From: Helicobacter burdigaliensis
GTDB lineage: Bacteria; Campylobacterota; Campylobacteria; Campylobacterales; Helicobacteraceae
DNA length: 64,000 nucleotides
Reading direction: 5' to 3'
Assembly (NCBI RefSeq): GCF_003670295.1
Contig: NZ_QXJG01000001.1
Span: forward strand, 111,882 to 175,881
Notes under the pieces: generated by a model
Told to the model about the DNA's origin: nothing
What the model saw: only the letters and a program-made list of their open reading frames with translations
Database searches by the model: none
In this document: piece after piece, positions 63,879-64,000 of the stretch
Layout of the letters: each line of letters begins with the position of its first letter
How positions within the stretch are numbered: the first letter of the stretch is position 1
Made by a program: the position numbers and the translations under genes

Positions 63879-64000
63879 AATAAACACATATAGAAAAACG
63901 ATAGGATTCTAGTTAAACCCTGCTTAACTTAGACTTAAAGCAGTATTCTATCAAGAATACACAAAATTTATCCTTAAAAGGCAAAGCAGGTTAGGATCTT

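Larger units (their letters stand above)
63649..64000 (+). repeat. Direct repeat (module copy C), cut by the window end
   Basis: Partner of 60879-61233 in the same orientation. It runs to the last base of the window, so the 3' terminator hairpin is only half included. The 26-base block lies at 63704-63729. Confidence 0.9.

Overview
The window is AT-rich chromosomal DNA of a Helicobacter-like member of the Campylobacterota. The assignment rests on a single-recombinase XerH gene with a dif-like site beside it, a FlaA-type flagellin, a fused IspDF followed by an orphan HP1021-type regulator, the order tal-rplY-pth-permease, CheV, a CjaA-type binding protein and a nap operon without napC. The periplasmic nitrate reductase operon argues against a gastric H. 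pylori-like species and fits an enterohepatic or intestinal one. Species cannot be fixed from the sequence alone.

Layout. 1-1.6 kb: end of a histidine kinase, a candidate dif site and xerH. 1.7-4.6 kb (minus): amino-acid ABC transporter. 4.7-12.7 kb (minus): purH, an LptF/G-type permease, pth, rplY, tal, serB and ppsA. 12.8-15.9 kb: purL, a small exported protein and flavodoxin. 16.1-18.1 kb: a small hydrophobic-peptide module (copy A) and a broken, poly-G-containing glycosyltransferase gene. 18.1-22.8 kb (minus): rluB-like, SUI1-domain and dnaE genes. 23.1-30.9 kb: a chemoreceptor, ispDF, the HP1021-like regulator, an ATP-sulfurylase-like gene, pgpA, a lone PilJ-type sensor, a lipoprotein and a radical SAM protein. 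31-37.8 kb (minus): napAGHBFLD behind an FNR/CRP-like box placed at -41.5. 38-43.4 kb (minus): cheV, msbA-like, PBP1A and an OmpR-type regulator. 44-49 kb: a five-gene envelope operon (TPR lipoprotein, YcfL-like, LpoB-like, an unrecognised exported protein, CsgG/FlgT-like). 49.2-55.7 kb (minus): YfaP-TPR, cvfB, ubiD-like, cytochrome c peroxidase and a tiny flagellar-like protein. 55.8-60.6 kb: zupT, a dead zeta-toxin-like gene, pgk, corA and a lytic transglycosylase. 60.6-64 kb: flaA between repeat-rich spacers carrying copies B and C of the small-peptide module.

The most interesting content is a three-copy family of 21-22 codon hydrophobic peptide genes (A at 16.3 kb, B at 61.1 kb, C at 63.8 kb). 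Each has an extended -10 promoter, a strong ribosome binding site, a long structured 3' UTR and potential pairing of the mRNA 5' end with the 3' UTR. Stem positions vary in a compensatory way between copies A and B. This is the architecture of type I toxins such as AapA of H. pylori, but I do not recognise the peptide family. Further regulatory finds are a nine-codon leader peptide with two mutually exclusive hairpins in front of corA, and a flaA leader with ANGGA motifs in hairpin loops, as expected of a CsrA target. The remaining genes are mostly ordinary Campylobacterota housekeeping, respiration and envelope functions.
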